Source of the DNA: Gammaproteobacteria bacterium
GTDB lineage: Bacteria > Pseudomonadota > Gammaproteobacteria > JAJDOJ01
Length of the DNA stretch: 6,538 nt
Assembly (NCBI GenBank): GCA_027030565.1
Contig: JALVEU010000382.1
Coordinates: forward strand, 1 to 6,538
Reading direction: 5' to 3'
This document shows, in pieces, positions 1 to 5,997 of the stretch. Positions within the stretch are counted from its first letter, which is position 1. The number at the start of each line of letters is the position of its first letter. The position numbers were made by a program, and so were the translations under genes. The notes beneath the pieces were generated by a model, which was not told where the DNA came from, did not search any database, and was given only the letters and a program-made list of their open reading frames with translations.

Positions 1-1
1 T

Positions 2-919
2 GACAACATCTTCCTGGTCGGAGGGTTTTTCAAGCTGTTCGGCAAGCGTTTCCTGTTCGACCATCACGACATCAACCCGGAGCTCTACGAGGCCAAGTTC
101 GGCCGCCGCGACCTGTTCTATCGGCTCATCCGTGCCTGGGAACGCTGGACCTTCCGCACCGCCGACGTCTCCATCGCCACCAACGAGTCGTACCGCAAGA
201 TCGCCATCGAACGCGGCGGGATGGACCCGGCGCGCGTGTTCGTGGTGCGCAGCGGGCCCAACCTGGAGCGGCTCAAGATCCTCCCCCCCAAGCCGGAGCT
301 CAAGCGCGGGCGCCGGTATCTGGTGGGGTACGTGGGGGTGATGGGGCGCCAGGAGGGGATTCACTACCTGCTCGAGGCGGCGCGGTACATCGTCCACGAG
401 CTGGGCCGTAGGGACGTTCACTTCGGCCTGGTGGGTGGCGGAACCGAGCTGGAGGCCATGCGGGCCTACGCCGAGGAGCTCGGCGTGGCCGACTACGTCA
501 CCTTCACGGGGCGTGTCCCGGACCAGGAGTTGCTGGAGATGCTCAACACCGCCGACGTGTGTGTGAATCCGGACGTGGCCAACGAGATGAACGACAAGTC
601 CACCATGAACAAGATCATGGAGTACATGGCGCTCGGCAAGCCCATCGTGCAGTTCGATCTCACCGAGGGCCGCTTCTCCGCCCAGGAGGCCTCGCTGTAT
701 GCGGCACCCAACGACGCCGTCGATCTGGCACGCAAGATCGTGGAGCTCCTGGACGACCCCGAGCGGCGTGCGCGCATGGGCGCCTTCGGTCGGCGCCGCG
801 TGGAGGAGGAACTGGAGTGGCGCTACGAGGCACCGAAACTCCTGCAGGCGTACGACGTCCTGTTCGGTGGGGCCGGACAGGACGTGGCGGAGCGCCCGGT
901 GAGCAAAGAATTGCGGTGA
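2..919 (+). CDS. Glycosyltransferase family 4 (GT-B fold), 5'-truncated by window
   Basis: The reading frame is open from base 2, so the N-terminus lies outside the window; 305 residues are visible. It probably transfers a sugar from a nucleotide-sugar donor during exopolysaccharide, capsule or O-antigen assembly on the cytoplasmic face of the inner membrane. The first residues include FDHHDINPELYEAKFG, typical of the N-terminal acceptor domain end in WcaI/WbuB-like family 4 enzymes. The C-terminal donor domain starts near visible residue 107 (VGYVGVMGRQEGIHYLLEA). It carries the GGGTELE loop and the NDKSTMNKIMEYMALGKP segment (about residues 197-214), which holds the conserved Lys and Glu that contact the donor nucleotide. 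The C-terminus ends normally after a helix (YDVLFG) and a short tail. Acceptor and donor sugar cannot be told. The next gene, cysC, follows after 115 bases on the same strand. Family assignment is firm; exact function is not. Confidence 0.9.
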   Translation, partial: DNIFLVGGFFKLFGKRFLFDHHDINPELYEAKFGRRDLFYRLIRAWERWTFRTADVSIATNESYRKIAIERGGMDPARVFVVRSGPNLERLKILPPKPELKRGRRYLVGYVGVMGRQEGIHYLLEAARYIVHELGRRDVHFGLVGGGTELEAMRAYAEELGVADYVTFTGRVPDQELLEMLNTADVCVNPDVANEMNDKSTMNKIMEYMALGKPIVQFDLTEGRFSAQEASLYAAPNDAVDLARKIVELLDDPERRARMGAFGRRRVEEELEWRYEAPKLLQAYDVLFGGAGQDVAERPVSKELR

Positions 920-985
920 TCGTCCGTACTCGGCGCAGAGAGCGTAGCGCTTGTGATATTCGTTACACTCTCGCGAGGTCGCAAC

Positions 986-994
986 GGGTATGAT
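986..994 (+). promoter_or_regulatory. Candidate -10 box for cysC (GGG-TATGAT)
   Basis: TATGAT at 989-994 matches the sigma-70 -10 consensus at five of six bases and is preceded by CGGG, as at three other gene starts in the window. No convincing -35 hexamer lies 16-18 bases upstream. It would start transcription near 1001, giving a leader of about 34 bases before the ATG at 1035. The box also contains an earlier in-frame ATG (990), which would then not be on the transcript. This is inference from position and resemblance only. Confidence 0.35.
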
Positions 995-1034
995 GGATCC
1001 CACTTGGAGAACAACCACCGTTGAGGCAACGACG

Positions 1035-1706
1035 ATGTCAGGGGAAACCGGGGTGAGAAAAAGCAGTAACGTGGTCTGGCACAATGGGCTGGTGACCCGC
1101 GAGATGCGCGAGCGCCAGAACGGCCATAAGTCGGTCATCCTGTGGTTCACCGGGCTCTCGGGGTCTGGCAAGTCGACCCTCGCCCATGCGGTGGAAAAAC
1201 GTCTGCACGAGCAGTTCAACTGCGCGACCTACGTGTTCGACGGTGACAACGTCCGCCATGGGTTGTGTTCGGACCTCGGCTTCTCCGAGGAGGACCGGCG
1301 CGAGAACATCCGCCGCATCGGTGAGATGGTGCGCCTGTTCCTCGATGCCGGGGTCATCTCGCTGACGGCGTTCATCTCTCCTTTCCGCCAGGATCGGCAG
1401 CGTGTGCGCGACCTGGTGCCCGCGGGCGATTTCATCGAGATCTATTGCAAGGCATCCCTGGACGTCTGCGAACAGCGCGACGTGAAGGGTCTGTACAAGC
1501 GGGCGCGGGCCGGTGAAATCCCCAATTTCACCGGTATCTCCTCACCCTACGAGGAGCCGGAGAACGCCGAGCTGGTGGTGGACACGGGTCGCCTTCCCCT
1601 GGAGCAATGTGTAGATCAGGTGATCGAGTATCTCCAGGCTCATGGGGACCTGCCCCGTCTGCGCGGGCACGAGCCCCAGCGCAGCGTTGCGGCCGCCGCC
1701 GGCTGA
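1035..1706 (+). CDS. cysC: Adenylyl-sulfate kinase (APS kinase)
   Basis: It phosphorylates adenosine 5'-phosphosulfate with ATP to PAPS in the cytoplasm, the second activation step of sulfate assimilation and the source of the sulfuryl donor for sulfotransferases. The 223-residue product aligns by eye with E. coli CysC (201 residues) along its length. It has NVVWH near the N-terminus, the Walker A loop GLSGSGKST (40-48), FDGDNVRHGL (68-77), ENIRRIGE, TAFISPFR with the serine (115) that is phosphorylated in the E. coli enzyme, and KGLYKRARAGEIPNFTGI (151-168). It is a stand-alone kinase, not fused to CysN. I chose ATG 1035 because TGAGG at 1022-1026 sits eight bases upstream and the product then starts like known CysC. 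An in-frame ATG at 990 would add 15 unconserved residues and lies inside a candidate -10 box. The last 20 or so residues (Arg/Ala-rich) extend past the usual end. No sulfate adenylyltransferase gene is visible. Confidence 0.95.
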   Translation: MSGETGVRKSSNVVWHNGLVTREMRERQNGHKSVILWFTGLSGSGKSTLAHAVEKRLHEQFNCATYVFDGDNVRHGLCSDLGFSEEDRRENIRRIGEMVRLFLDAGVISLTAFISPFRQDRQRVRDLVPAGDFIEIYCKASLDVCEQRDVKGLYKRARAGEIPNFTGISSPYEEPENAELVVDTGRLPLEQCVDQVIEYLQAHGDLPRLRGHEPQRSVAAAAG

Positions 1707-1740
1707 TTCCGCCAGCGGTTCTGCACGCCGTTTTCCCAGT

Positions 1741-1768
1741 CGAGGGGCGCGCCATGGTGCGCCCCTCG
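1741..1768. terminator. Perfect 10-bp GC hairpin between convergent genes
   Basis: CGAGGGGCGC (1741-1750) and GCGCCCCTCG (1759-1768) are exact inverted repeats around an 8-base loop. It lies between the stops of cysC (1706) and the convergent MBL gene (1795), where a two-way transcription stop would be expected. Neither side has a run of T after the stem, so it does not meet the classic intrinsic-terminator pattern. It may act with Rho, or only protect the 3' ends. Confidence 0.5.
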
Positions 1769-1794
1769 GCGTCCGTGCCGTCCGGATCCCGCGC

Positions 1795-2763
1795 TCAGGG
1801 GGCCTGGGCGTCGAGGCGTTGTAACCACACCTGAAGCCCCTGGGCGTTGAGATCCAGGTCCATGGCGAAGGTCCGCAAGGCCGCCTCCAGGGCCTGCGCT
1901 CCCAGACCACAGCTCTCCAGCTCGGTGGCCAGGTACTCGGCCAGCTTCCCGCGCAGGGCGGAGATCGACCGCTCAGCTCTCGGCAGGCCCCTGGCGAGCT
2001 CGGCGACCGCGGCGATGCGCCGGCGCAGGTCTGCGGCCAGCGCCGGGACCTGGCCCACCATGCCGAAGTGGGTGAGGTACATGCGCTCGGGCCGCCGGGC
2101 CAGGTACCGGTCCAGGGTCTGGTCCCAGGCCTCGGGGTCGAACTGCACTGGAGTCGTCGTGGGGAAGACGAAGGGACGGTCTGCACAGCAGACTTCGGGA
2201 TAGGCCAGGCCGAAGCTGTCGCCGGTGAAGAATCCCCGGGAAGCCGGATCCCACACGCTGTAGTGGTGGCGGGCGTGACCGGGGGTGTCGACGAACCCGA
2301 GCACGCGTTTCCCCAAGGGGAGTTCCAGGCCGTCCCCGGCCTCGACAACGCGGGCCGCAGGGGCGGGCACGATGCGTCCGAACAGCCGTTCGAACTCGGC
2401 GTCGCCGTACACGGACCGCACGCCGGCTTCCAGGCGCCCGGGGTCGACCAGGTGCCGTGCCCCGCGGGGATGGACCACGAGCCGCGCCTGCGGCAACTCC
2501 TGCAGCAGTACACCCGCCCCTCCGGCGTGGTCCAGATGCACGTGGGTCGGGCAGATCCAACGCACGGCCCGCCGCTCCAGGCCGAGGTGTTCCAGGGCCG
2601 CCAGGAGTCGTTCGGCACTGCGCGCGGTGCCGGTATCGATGAAGGCCGCCTCACCCGCATCCACCACCAGGTAGGCGGCCGCCAGCTGGGGGCGCTGATA
2701 GCCGGTGTCGATGCAATGAACCCCGTGCCCCAGCGGCGTGAGCCAGCCGGTGGAGGTCAACAT
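1795..2763 (-). CDS. Metallo-beta-lactamase-fold metallohydrolase
   Basis: Cytoplasmic hydrolase of the MBL superfamily, 322 residues, with no signal peptide or membrane segment. The metal-binding set is complete: THVHLDHAGG (H74, H76, D78, H79 from ATG 2763), TPGHA (H163), GDSFG (D182) and THFG (H232). The N-terminal FIDTGT strand and the PTTTPVQFD segment are common in a broad, poorly characterised branch of MBL hydrolases. The C-terminal 90 residues are helical, without a recognised domain. The substrate cannot be read; lactone, thioester or phosphodiester hydrolysis are all possible. It lacks the HADH-type motif I would expect in ETHE1 persulfide dioxygenases. I prefer ATG 2763 because it overlaps the last seven bases of the upstream rhodanese gene (ATGTTGA, 2763-2757), which suggests translational coupling. 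An in-frame ATG at 2793 adds ten residues, but its G-rich tract abuts the codon with no spacing. Family is firm, function unknown. Confidence 0.88.
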   Translation of the reverse strand: MLTSTGWLTPLGHGVHCIDTGYQRPQLAAAYLVVDAGEAAFIDTGTARSAERLLAALEHLGLERRAVRWICPTHVHLDHAGGAGVLLQELPQARLVVHPRGARHLVDPGRLEAGVRSVYGDAEFERLFGRIVPAPAARVVEAGDGLELPLGKRVLGFVDTPGHARHHYSVWDPASRGFFTGDSFGLAYPEVCCADRPFVFPTTTPVQFDPEAWDQTLDRYLARRPERMYLTHFGMVGQVPALAADLRRRIAAVAELARGLPRAERSISALRGKLAEYLATELESCGLGAQALEAALRTFAMDLDLNAQGLQVWLQRLDAQAP

Positions 2764-3185
2764 TGTTCCCACGGCAGGCCGTGGAATCGCCATCCCCCGA
2801 GCGTGCTGCGGTGGTGTTCCTCGTCCAGATCGCCCTCGAAGCCTTCGTCCACGTGAAAGACGTTGCGGAATCCGGCGTCGAGCAGCGCCTTGCCGGCCTC
2901 CTTGGAACGCTTGCCGCTGCGGCAGATGAGGATCACGGGGGCGCAGCCCATGTCCTCATCGCAGATCGCACCGCCCAGGAGCACCTTGCGTACCTCTCGG
3001 ACGAAGTCCGGATTCACGTCCCAGTCGGGCTCGTCGATCCAGGGTACGTGGACGGCGCCCTTGGGGTGGCCCACGAACAGGTACTCCATGGTGGAGCGGA
3101 TGTCGATGAGCATGGCCCGGGGGTCGCTCTGCAGCAACTCCCAAGCCTGTTTGGGGGAGAGCTCTTGAAGTTTGGCTTCGCTCAT
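2757..3185 (-). CDS. Single-domain rhodanese-like sulfurtransferase
   Basis: A 142-residue single rhodanese domain, predicted cytoplasmic. Such proteins carry sulfane sulfur as a persulfide on the active-site cysteine and pass it to thiol acceptors. Visible marks are LIDIRSTMEY (26-35), HPKGAVHVPW (40-49) and the active-site loop CRSGKRS (C88 to S94), with the six-residue spacing of sulfur-transferring rather than arsenate- or phosphate-handling relatives. The C-terminal GFEGDL...GWRFHGLPW is characteristic of a bacterial rhodanese subgroup. Further cysteines occur at 75, 81 and 142 (the last residue). The start at ATG 3185 gives the usual family N-terminus; an upstream in-frame ATG at 3275 would add 30 residues with no family character. 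No clear Shine-Dalgarno precedes 3185, and the leader is C-rich. It is the first gene of a two-gene unit with the MBL hydrolase, which it overlaps by seven bases. The physiological donor and acceptor are unknown. Confidence 0.92.
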   Translation of the reverse strand: MSEAKLQELSPKQAWELLQSDPRAMLIDIRSTMEYLFVGHPKGAVHVPWIDEPDWDVNPDFVREVRKVLLGGAICDEDMGCAPVILICRSGKRSKEAGKALLDAGFRNVFHVDEGFEGDLDEEHHRSTLGGWRFHGLPWEQC

Positions 3186-3218
3186 GACGATGGTCGGGGT
3201 GGTTGGGGGTGACGAGAG

Positions 3219-3230
3219 GGAGTATACCCG
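3219..3230 (-). promoter_or_regulatory. Candidate -10 box for rhodanese-MBL unit (CGGGTATACTCC)
   Basis: On the minus strand TATACT (3226-3221) matches the -10 consensus at five of six bases. It lies 36 bases before the rhodanese ATG, so transcription would start near 3214 and give a leader of about 29 bases. The 12-base string including the flanks is identical to the one before yrfG at 6043-6054. No good -35 hexamer is seen at the usual spacing. Confidence 0.4.
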
Positions 3231-3257
3231 TCGGTGCGCGAGGTTGATCCACGCCAG

Positions 3258-3285
3258 TTGTGTACCCGGGTCCATGGGCTATGCT
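3258..3285 (+). promoter_or_regulatory. Weak promoter candidate for the LysM gene
   Basis: TTGTGT (3258-3263, three of six to TTGACA) and TATGCT (3280-3285, four of six to TATAAT) are spaced by 16 bases. If used, the transcript would have a leader of about 200 bases containing the G-rich cluster at 3375-3406. The match is modest, so this is only a candidate. Confidence 0.25.
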
Positions 3286-3374
3286 CACACCATTCGGATC
3301 CGGTACACAGGCCGGTGATCCCCGCCGCTGGCGGCGCGCAGGAGTGGTGTCCCAGGTGTGGCGTCGGAGGCCGT

Positions 3375-3406
3375 GGGGGCCGGTTGGGGTGTGGAAGGGT
3401 CCCGGG
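3375..3406 (+). other. Putative three-tetrad G-quadruplex motif
   Basis: Four runs of at least three G (3375-3379, 3386-3389, 3397-3399, 3404-3406) are separated by loops of 6, 7 and 4 bases, which fits the G3+N1-7 pattern on the plus strand, the coding strand of the LysM gene. The last loop contains CCC, which could pair with a neighbouring GGG instead. In DNA of this GC content the pattern can arise by chance. Confidence 0.4.
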
Positions 3407-3480
3407 AGGTGATGCCAACGCACCGGTGCTTACCAGAGTCGGCGCACTCCCGGGGCATGCGGTGCCACGAGGCGACCAAA

Positions 3481-3486
3481 GGAGGG
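3481..3486 (+). promoter_or_regulatory. Ribosome binding site deciding the LysM gene start
   Basis: GGAGGG at 3481-3486 precedes two in-frame ATG codons. It is only two bases from ATG 3489 but eight bases from ATG 3495, the preferred spacing, so 3495 is taken as the start. Confidence 0.6.
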
Positions 3487-3494
3487 TTATGGAG

Positions 3495-4526
3495 ATGTCC
3501 GATCGTCACCCATCGCGACCGAGTCTGGCCAGGATGTCCACAAGGGTGTTCCTGGGCGTGATCCTGTTGAGCCTCGCGCCCACCCTGGTGGCCGGCCCCG
3601 AGCCCGCGGAGCCCGGTGCCGTGGCCCCGGACGATGCATCCACCGGGGGCAGTGAGGCACCCCCTGAGGACTGTCGGGAGCAGACCCGAGCGGTCCTGTC
3701 CGAGCTCGACGCCACCCGCGCCCGCGTGCGCGACCTGGAGGCGGAGTTGCGTTCGGCGCGCACCGAGCAGGAGGCTTGCGAGCAACGCGCCGGGGAGTCC
3801 GCACAAGCCGCAGCCACCCTGCGTGCCGAGCGGGATCGGCTGTCCAACCGGCTCGAGACCCTTGAGTCCCAGTGTGCGACGCAGCGCCAAGGGCTGGCGA
3901 AGGCCCGCCGGGAGCTCGAGGCGGTCCGCGCGCGACTGGCCGAGTCGGAGGAGCGGGCCGCCCGCGATGAGTCGAAGATCCGTGGCCTGGAGACCCGGCT
4001 GGCCGAGCTGCAAGCGGAGCGGGCCCGGCTGGAGGGCGAGCTCGCTGCGCGTGGGCGCCGCATCGCGGCCCTGCAGCGGGAATCGGCGGCCGAGCGTGTC
4101 GGCCTGCGCACGCGCTTGGCCGGTGTCCAGCGTGAGCTGGGGCAGGCCCTGGAGCGGATCCATGTGCTCGAGAGTCGGCTCCCGCCGGTGAGCGGTGGTA
4201 CGGCCTCGGTCGAAGCGGCCCGCCAGCGGGCGGCCGCGGCGGCCCGGGCCTATCTGGAGGCGTATCGACGGGCCCGGGCATCGGCCGGTGAGCGCACACC
4301 GGAGCTGGCCCGTGCCCAGGCTGCGCTGTTTCATGCACAGGCCCTGCTGGCGGGGCTGGAGGGCGCGCGGGGTGTCTACACCGTCACCGCGCGGGACAGC
4401 CTGTCACAGATCGCCGCGCGCACCCTGGGCAACGGCAACCGCTGGGTGCGCATCCATACGGCGAACCGCCACGTCCTGGAGGACCCGAACCACCTCACAC
4501 CCGGGCTCGTCCTGGTCATACCCTGA
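3495..4526 (+). CDS. Exported coiled-coil protein with C-terminal LysM domain
   Basis: 343 residues, no recognised enzymatic domain. The N-terminus has an Arg-containing n-region and a hydrophobic stretch VFLGVILLSLAPTLVA (18-33) ending in LVA-G, which reads as a signal peptide cleaved near residue 33. A Pro/Ala/acidic linker follows (about 34-58). Residues about 60-228 are rich in Ala, Glu, Arg and Leu with heptad spacing, so a long coiled coil; cysteines stand at 60, 95 and 127. A Gly/Ser break (about 229-238) leads to an Ala-rich helical segment (239-290), then a LysM domain (VYTVTARDSLSQIAARTLG...LVLVIP, 294-343) that ends the protein. LysM domains bind glycan backbones of peptidoglycan, so a periplasmic wall-associated scaffold is likely. 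In-frame starts at ATG 3489 and 3537 are alternatives; 3537 would give a more compact signal peptide. The gene stands alone, convergent with cysQ, with stops 36 bases apart. The role is unknown. Confidence 0.85.
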   Translation: MSDRHPSRPSLARMSTRVFLGVILLSLAPTLVAGPEPAEPGAVAPDDASTGGSEAPPEDCREQTRAVLSELDATRARVRDLEAELRSARTEQEACEQRAGESAQAAATLRAERDRLSNRLETLESQCATQRQGLAKARRELEAVRARLAESEERAARDESKIRGLETRLAELQAERARLEGELAARGRRIAALQRESAAERVGLRTRLAGVQRELGQALERIHVLESRLPPVSGGTASVEAARQRAAAAARAYLEAYRRARASAGERTPELARAQAALFHAQALLAGLEGARGVYTVTARDSLSQIAARTLGNGNRWVRIHTANRHVLEDPNHLTPGLVLVIP

Positions 4527-4562
4527 GGGCACGACCACCCCTCGCAGCGGGTAAAGGGCGAC

Positions 4563-5420
4563 TCAGGCCGGTGCTGTGGCCTCGGGTGAGCCCCGGCATT
4601 CGAGGTTCGCGCGGGCCAGGATCGGAATCCATCCCGCTGTGGGATCGCCCACGGCGACGAACGGCGGGTTTTCCAGGCTCGTGCCCCGGTTGTACTGCAG
4701 GGGGCGTCCCTGGAAGTCGGTGAGGGCGCCGCCGGCCTGCTCGAGGATGCACTGGGCGGCGGCGGTGTCCCATTCCGAGGTGGGGCCGAAGCGCGGATAC
4801 AGATCGGCGCTGCCCTCGGCCACCAGACAGGCCTTGGCGATGCTGCTCATGCGAATCTCGCGGTGCGGCCCCACCAGACGCAGGAAACGCTCGAGACAGG
4901 GACGCCCGTGCGAGCGGCTGCCGGCCACCACGGGCACTCCGGGGGCGGGGCGCGTACGGATGGGCGTCCGGCGGCCGTCCGCCAGGCGCCAGGCACCCAG
5001 TCCGTGCGCGGCCAGCCACAGCCGGCCGGTGGCCGGCGTGTGGACCACGCCCAGTACCGGCACGTGATCGCGGATCAGGGCGATGTTGACCGAGTATTCC
5101 CCGTCGCCGCGGATGAAGCCCCGGGTGCCGTCCAGTGGGTCCACCAGCCAGTAGGTGGTCCAGCGGTGGCGTTGGGCGTGGATGGTGGCTTCGGACTCCT
5201 CGCTGAGCACCGGCAGCCGGGGTTCAAGGGCCGTGAGACCCGAGAGGATGGTCTCGTGGGCCGCCAGGTCCGCCGTGGTGACCGGGCTTTGGTCGGCCTT
5301 GTGCGCGACCTGGTAGCCGCCCGCCTGCACCTGGCGGATGCGCTGCCCCGCGCGCTGGGCGATGGCGGCGACCGCGTCCAGGAGCCGCCACAGGCGTGTT
5401 TCGTCGAGCGGCTCAGCCAC
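4563..5420 (-). CDS. cysQ: 3'(2'),5'-bisphosphate nucleotidase
   Basis: It dephosphorylates PAP (adenosine 3',5'-bisphosphate), the by-product of PAPS use, to AMP and phosphate, relieving inhibition of PAPS-dependent enzymes and RNA-degrading nucleases. It belongs to the Mg-dependent, Li-sensitive inositol-monophosphatase superfamily. The 285-residue product follows E. coli CysQ (246 residues): KADQSPVTTADLAAH (41-55), LSEES (72-76) with a metal-ligand Glu, the signature DPLDGT (94-99), GEYSVNIALI (107-116), LVAEGSADLYPRFGPT (199-214) and EWDTAA (216-221). Most extra length is at the N-terminus and in a C-terminal tail after about residue 260. The usual KEF after DPLDGT reads RGF here. The start is GTG 5420, eight bases inside the end of nudE, with AAGGG six bases upstream (5427-5431), so translation is probably coupled to nudE. 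cysC, which makes PAPS, lies 2.9 kb away in another transcription unit. Confidence 0.94.
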   Translation of the reverse strand: MAEPLDETRLWRLLDAVAAIAQRAGQRIRQVQAGGYQVAHKADQSPVTTADLAAHETILSGLTALEPRLPVLSEESEATIHAQRHRWTTYWLVDPLDGTRGFIRGDGEYSVNIALIRDHVPVLGVVHTPATGRLWLAAHGLGAWRLADGRRTPIRTRPAPGVPVVAGSRSHGRPCLERFLRLVGPHREIRMSSIAKACLVAEGSADLYPRFGPTSEWDTAAAQCILEQAGGALTDFQGRPLQYNRGTSLENPPFVAVGDPTAGWIPILARANLECRGSPEATAPA

Positions 5421-5991
5421 GGCCTTCCCTTCGCAGATGCTCGCGGGTGAGAAGCAGGGCCGCCAGGGTGCGGGCCTCGCTCAGGTCCGGGCGTTCCAAC
5501 AGGCCGGACAGGTCATCCAGGGGCCAGGGGACCACTTCCGGCGGTTCGGGTTCGTCGCCGGGCAGTGGGGCCTCGTACAGGTCGCGGGCGAGCACCACAT
5601 GGGTGTGGGCGCGGATGTAGCCCGGTGCGATGGTGAGCGCGCCCAGTGCGGTGAGCCGGCGGGCCCCGTAACCGATCTCTTCGCGCATCTCGCGCCCGGC
5701 GGCCGTCAGCGCATCCTCGCCGGACTCGATGCGTCCCTTGGGAAAGCCGAGCTCATAGCGTTCGGTGCCCGCCGCGTATTCACGGACCAGGAGCAGGGTG
5801 TCCGGATCGCGCAGGGGCACCACCAGCACCGCCCCGCGTCCGCCGCCGTCCAGACGCTCATAGCGCACGTGGGTGCCGTTGGGAAACCGAAGCTCCAGCT
5901 CCTGCACGTGGAAGATGCGCGTGCGCGCCAGCGTCCGCGTGGCGACGATCCTCGGCCCGGTCCGGCCGTGTCCCGTGGGTCTGTGGTCCAT
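5413..5991 (-). CDS. nudE: ADP compounds hydrolase, Nudix family
   Basis: Nudix hydrolase that in E. coli cleaves ADP-linked compounds such as ADP-ribose, NADH and Ap3A into AMP and a second phosphate product. The 192-residue product aligns by eye with E. coli NudE (186 residues): a TRTLARTRIFHVQELELRF-type N-terminal strand (18-36), YERL, the segment LLVREYAAGTERYELGFPKG (67-86), the complete Nudix box from G86 to Y108 (GRIESGE then REMREEIGY), IAPGYI (121-126), GDEPEP (145-150) and a C-terminal SEAR...LTREHL helix. The box Glu residues that bind Mg are all present. ATG 5991 gives nearly the E. coli N-terminus and no other start is close. No Shine-Dalgarno precedes it, and a candidate -10 box lies only seven bases upstream, so the mRNA may be leaderless. 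The gene overlaps cysQ by eight bases and is divergent from the yrfG-like gene, 84 bases away. Confidence 0.95.
   Translation of the reverse strand: MDHRPTGHGRTGPRIVATRTLARTRIFHVQELELRFPNGTHVRYERLDGGGRGAVLVVPLRDPDTLLLVREYAAGTERYELGFPKGRIESGEDALTAAGREMREEIGYGARRLTALGALTIAPGYIRAHTHVVLARDLYEAPLPGDEPEPPEVVPWPLDDLSGLLERPDLSEARTLAALLLTREHLRREGRG
5423..5431 (-). promoter_or_regulatory. Ribosome binding site for the cysQ GTG start
   Basis: On the minus strand AAGGGAAGG (5431-5423) lies just before GTG 5420; its AAGGG part is six bases from the codon. It sits inside the last codons of nudE and supports the GTG start, since no ATG in this frame is nearby. Confidence 0.6.
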
Positions 5992-5997
5992 GGGTCC

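Larger units (their letters stand above)
3186..3494. other. 309-bp divergent intergenic spacer, G-rich
   Basis: It separates the divergent rhodanese and LysM genes. On the plus strand it holds a weak promoter candidate for the LysM gene: TTGTGT at 3258-3263 and TATGCT at 3280-3285, 16 bases apart. It also has a small inverted repeat CGCCG-CTGG-CGGCG (3323-3336), a 10-base palindrome GCACCGGTGC (3420-3429) and two clusters of G runs (3192-3209 and 3375-3406). The plus-strand frame leading into the LysM gene stays open from 3234, but the translation is Cys/Gly/Arg-rich with no family character, so I take it as non-coding. I see no RNA gene or riboswitch I can name. Confidence 0.5.

Noticed and set aside
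1542..2660. A 372-codon minus-strand open frame over the MBL gene and the end of cysC.
   Set aside because: It is an out-of-frame shadow: its product is Pro/Arg/Ser/Trp-rich without family motifs, while the other frame encodes a complete MBL enzyme.
1795..2763. MBL hydrolase as an ETHE1-type persulfide dioxygenase because of the adjacent rhodanese.
   Set aside because: The metal motif is followed by AGG rather than the ETHE1-type continuation, and the PTTTPVQFD and long helical tail fit another MBL branch.
2068..2856. A 262-codon plus-strand open frame antisense to the MBL and rhodanese genes.
   Set aside because: Gly/His/Gln-rich translation typical of an antisense frame in GC-rich DNA; no recognisable domain, and it spans two clear genes.
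3234..3494. Upstream extension of the LysM gene to an ATG at 3234.
   Set aside because: It would place a signal peptide more than 100 residues inside the protein, and its translation is Cys/Gly/Arg-rich without similarity. The ribosome site at 3481-3486 supports 3495.
3285..4334. Long minus-strand open frames (349, 283 and 201 codons) antisense to the LysM coiled-coil gene.
   Set aside because: These are mirror images of the Ala/Glu/Arg codon pattern of the coiled coil; low-complexity products and no ribosome sites.
4527..4562. Terminator in the 36-base gap between the LysM gene and cysQ.
   Set aside because: Only a 4-bp stem (ACCC with GGGT) can be drawn and there is no T run on either strand.
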